Made by a program: the position numbers and the translations under genes
The notes under the pieces: generated by a model
What the model was told of the DNA's origin: nothing
The model's input: the letters and a program-made list of their open reading frames with translations, nothing else
Databases searched by the model: none
Origin: Prosthecobacter sp. SYSU 5D2
GTDB lineage: Bacteria; Verrucomicrobiota; Verrucomicrobiia; Verrucomicrobiales; Verrucomicrobiaceae
DNA length: 64,000 nucleotides
Assembly: GCF_039655865.1 (NCBI RefSeq)
Contig: NZ_JBBYXL010000001.1
Location: 248,001-312,000, forward strand
Direction of reading: 5' to 3'
Shown: positions 63,353-64,000 of the stretch, in pieces
Layout of the letters: each line of letters opens with the position of its first letter
Numbering within the stretch: position 1 is the first letter of the stretch

Positions 63353-64000
63353 TCGCTGAGGGCTTCTTTCCAGAAGGCGATCTGCGCCGCCACGTTTTTG
63401 GGTGAAGGTGCGCCGATGCCTTTGCGGGCGGCCAGGGCAGTATCCAGATTGAGACAATCGAAGAGATCGGCCTCAAAAGCGGGGGAGAATGCCTGGTATT
63501 GGGCCAGGGGAATATCGGCAAAGGCGACCTTCTCCGCGATGGAATGGGCGACGAGCTTGCCGATGACCTCGTGTGCCTGACGGAAAGGTACGCCGTGATT
63601 GACCAGGTAATCCGCCAGATCCGTGGCGAGCAGCATGGGGTCGCTGGTGGCGGCGCGGGTGCGGGTTTCATTCACCTCCATGCCGGAGATCATTTCCGCA
63701 AAGACGGACAGGGCGGCCTGGATGGTATCCAGAGAATCAAAGAGGGGTTCTTTGTCCTCCTGCATGTCGCGATTGTAAGTCATGGGCAGCCCTTTGAGAA
63801 GGGTCAGCAGCGCCATGAGATTGCCGACGAGGCGGCCGGATTTGCCACGGGTCAGCTCAGCCACGTCCGGGTTCTTTTTCTGCGGCATCAGGCTGGAGCC
63901 GGTGGTGTGGGCATCACTGAGGGTGACGAAGCCAAACTCGGCGCTGCACCAGAGGATGATGTCCTCGCTCAGGCGGGAGAGATGCACGCCGCAGAGCGCG
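63349..64000 (-). CDS. argH: Argininosuccinate lyase, 5' end outside window
   Basis: The C-terminal 217 residues of argininosuccinate lyase, which releases arginine and fumarate. The signature GSSLMPQKKNPD is complete, followed by QEDKEPLFDSL. The frame is open to the right edge; the visible part starts within the HLSRLSEDIILW helix, so about 250 residues are missing. It overlaps the NUDIX gene by four bases. Confidence 0.95.
   Translation of the reverse strand, partial: ALCGVHLSRLSEDIILWCSAEFGFVTLSDAHTTGSSLMPQKKNPDVAELTRGKSGRLVGNLMALLTLLKGLPMTYNRDMQEDKEPLFDSLDTIQAALSVFAEMISGMEVNETRTRAATSDPMLLATDLADYLVNHGVPFRQAHEVIGKLVAHSIAEKVAFADIPLAQYQAFSPAFEADLFDCLNLDTALAARKGIGAPSPKNVAAQIAFWKEALSE

Overview
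The window looks like a chromosomal segment of a GC-rich member of Verrucomicrobiota, probably Verrucomicrobiales and Prosthecobacter-like. The evidence is indirect. It carries a PVC-type membrane-bound dehydrogenase with a cytochrome c tail, two neutral-ceramidase-like secreted proteins, a Ser/Thr kinase fused to a 3-keto-disaccharide-hydrolase (DUF1080) domain next to its sigma factor, FG-GAP proteins and an acidic-tailed TatC. Almost no start codon I inspected has a Shine-Dalgarno sequence in front of it. I saw no rRNA, tRNA, CRISPR array, prophage or intact insertion sequence.

Layout. 0-3 kb: a lipoprotein cut by the window edge, a dGTPase-like HD hydrolase and the beta subunit of a 2-oxoacid:ferredoxin oxidoreductase. 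3-15 kb (mostly minus strand): a CHASE hybrid histidine kinase with a sigma-54 activator, a TolC-HlyD-ABC export operon whose ATPase has lost key residues and carries a His-rich linker, a 56-residue membrane peptide, and a PAS/NarL-type two-component pair. 14.9-19.5 kb: a five-gene operon (beta-barrel protein, two isochorismatase-fold amidohydrolases, an NCS2 permease, a cupin). It reads as a biuret/triuret nitrogen-scavenging cassette and is preceded by a sigma-54-type promoter and an NtrC-like dyad. 19.5-31.3 kb: a repeat-rich intergenic region, a TerB/FHA-like/ABCG fusion, a phosphohexomutase, two GNAT acetyltransferases, and the PVC dehydrogenase divergent from a ceramidase-like gene.

31-40 kb: a sugar nucleotidyltransferase, a VapBC-like pair, formate-tetrahydrofolate ligase, a metallophosphoesterase, an esterase, a glycerophosphodiesterase, a nitroreductase, a DUF456 protein and a small lipoprotein. 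40-47 kb: an ECF-like sigma factor, the kinase/DUF1080 fusion, TonB-like/ExbB/ExbD genes and peptide deformylase, all on the plus strand. This looks like a carbohydrate-sensing and energised-uptake locus. 47-57 kb: a second ceramidase-like protein, a pectate-lyase-like protein, homoserine dehydrogenase, an unknown membrane protein with a GEEISWGQ motif, an FG-GAP protein, a Phd/VapC pair and a Ski2-like helicase. 57-64 kb: a YugP-type metallopeptidase, a small membrane protein, acyl carrier protein with a clean terminator, a Ste24-type M48 protease, an SmtB-like metal sensor, TatC, a NUDIX hydrolase and the 3' part of argH, cut by the window edge.

The strongest candidates for something new are the sigma-54-linked biuret/triuret cassette, the exporter with a degenerate ATPase and His-rich linker, and the sigma factor/kinase-DUF1080/Ton locus.
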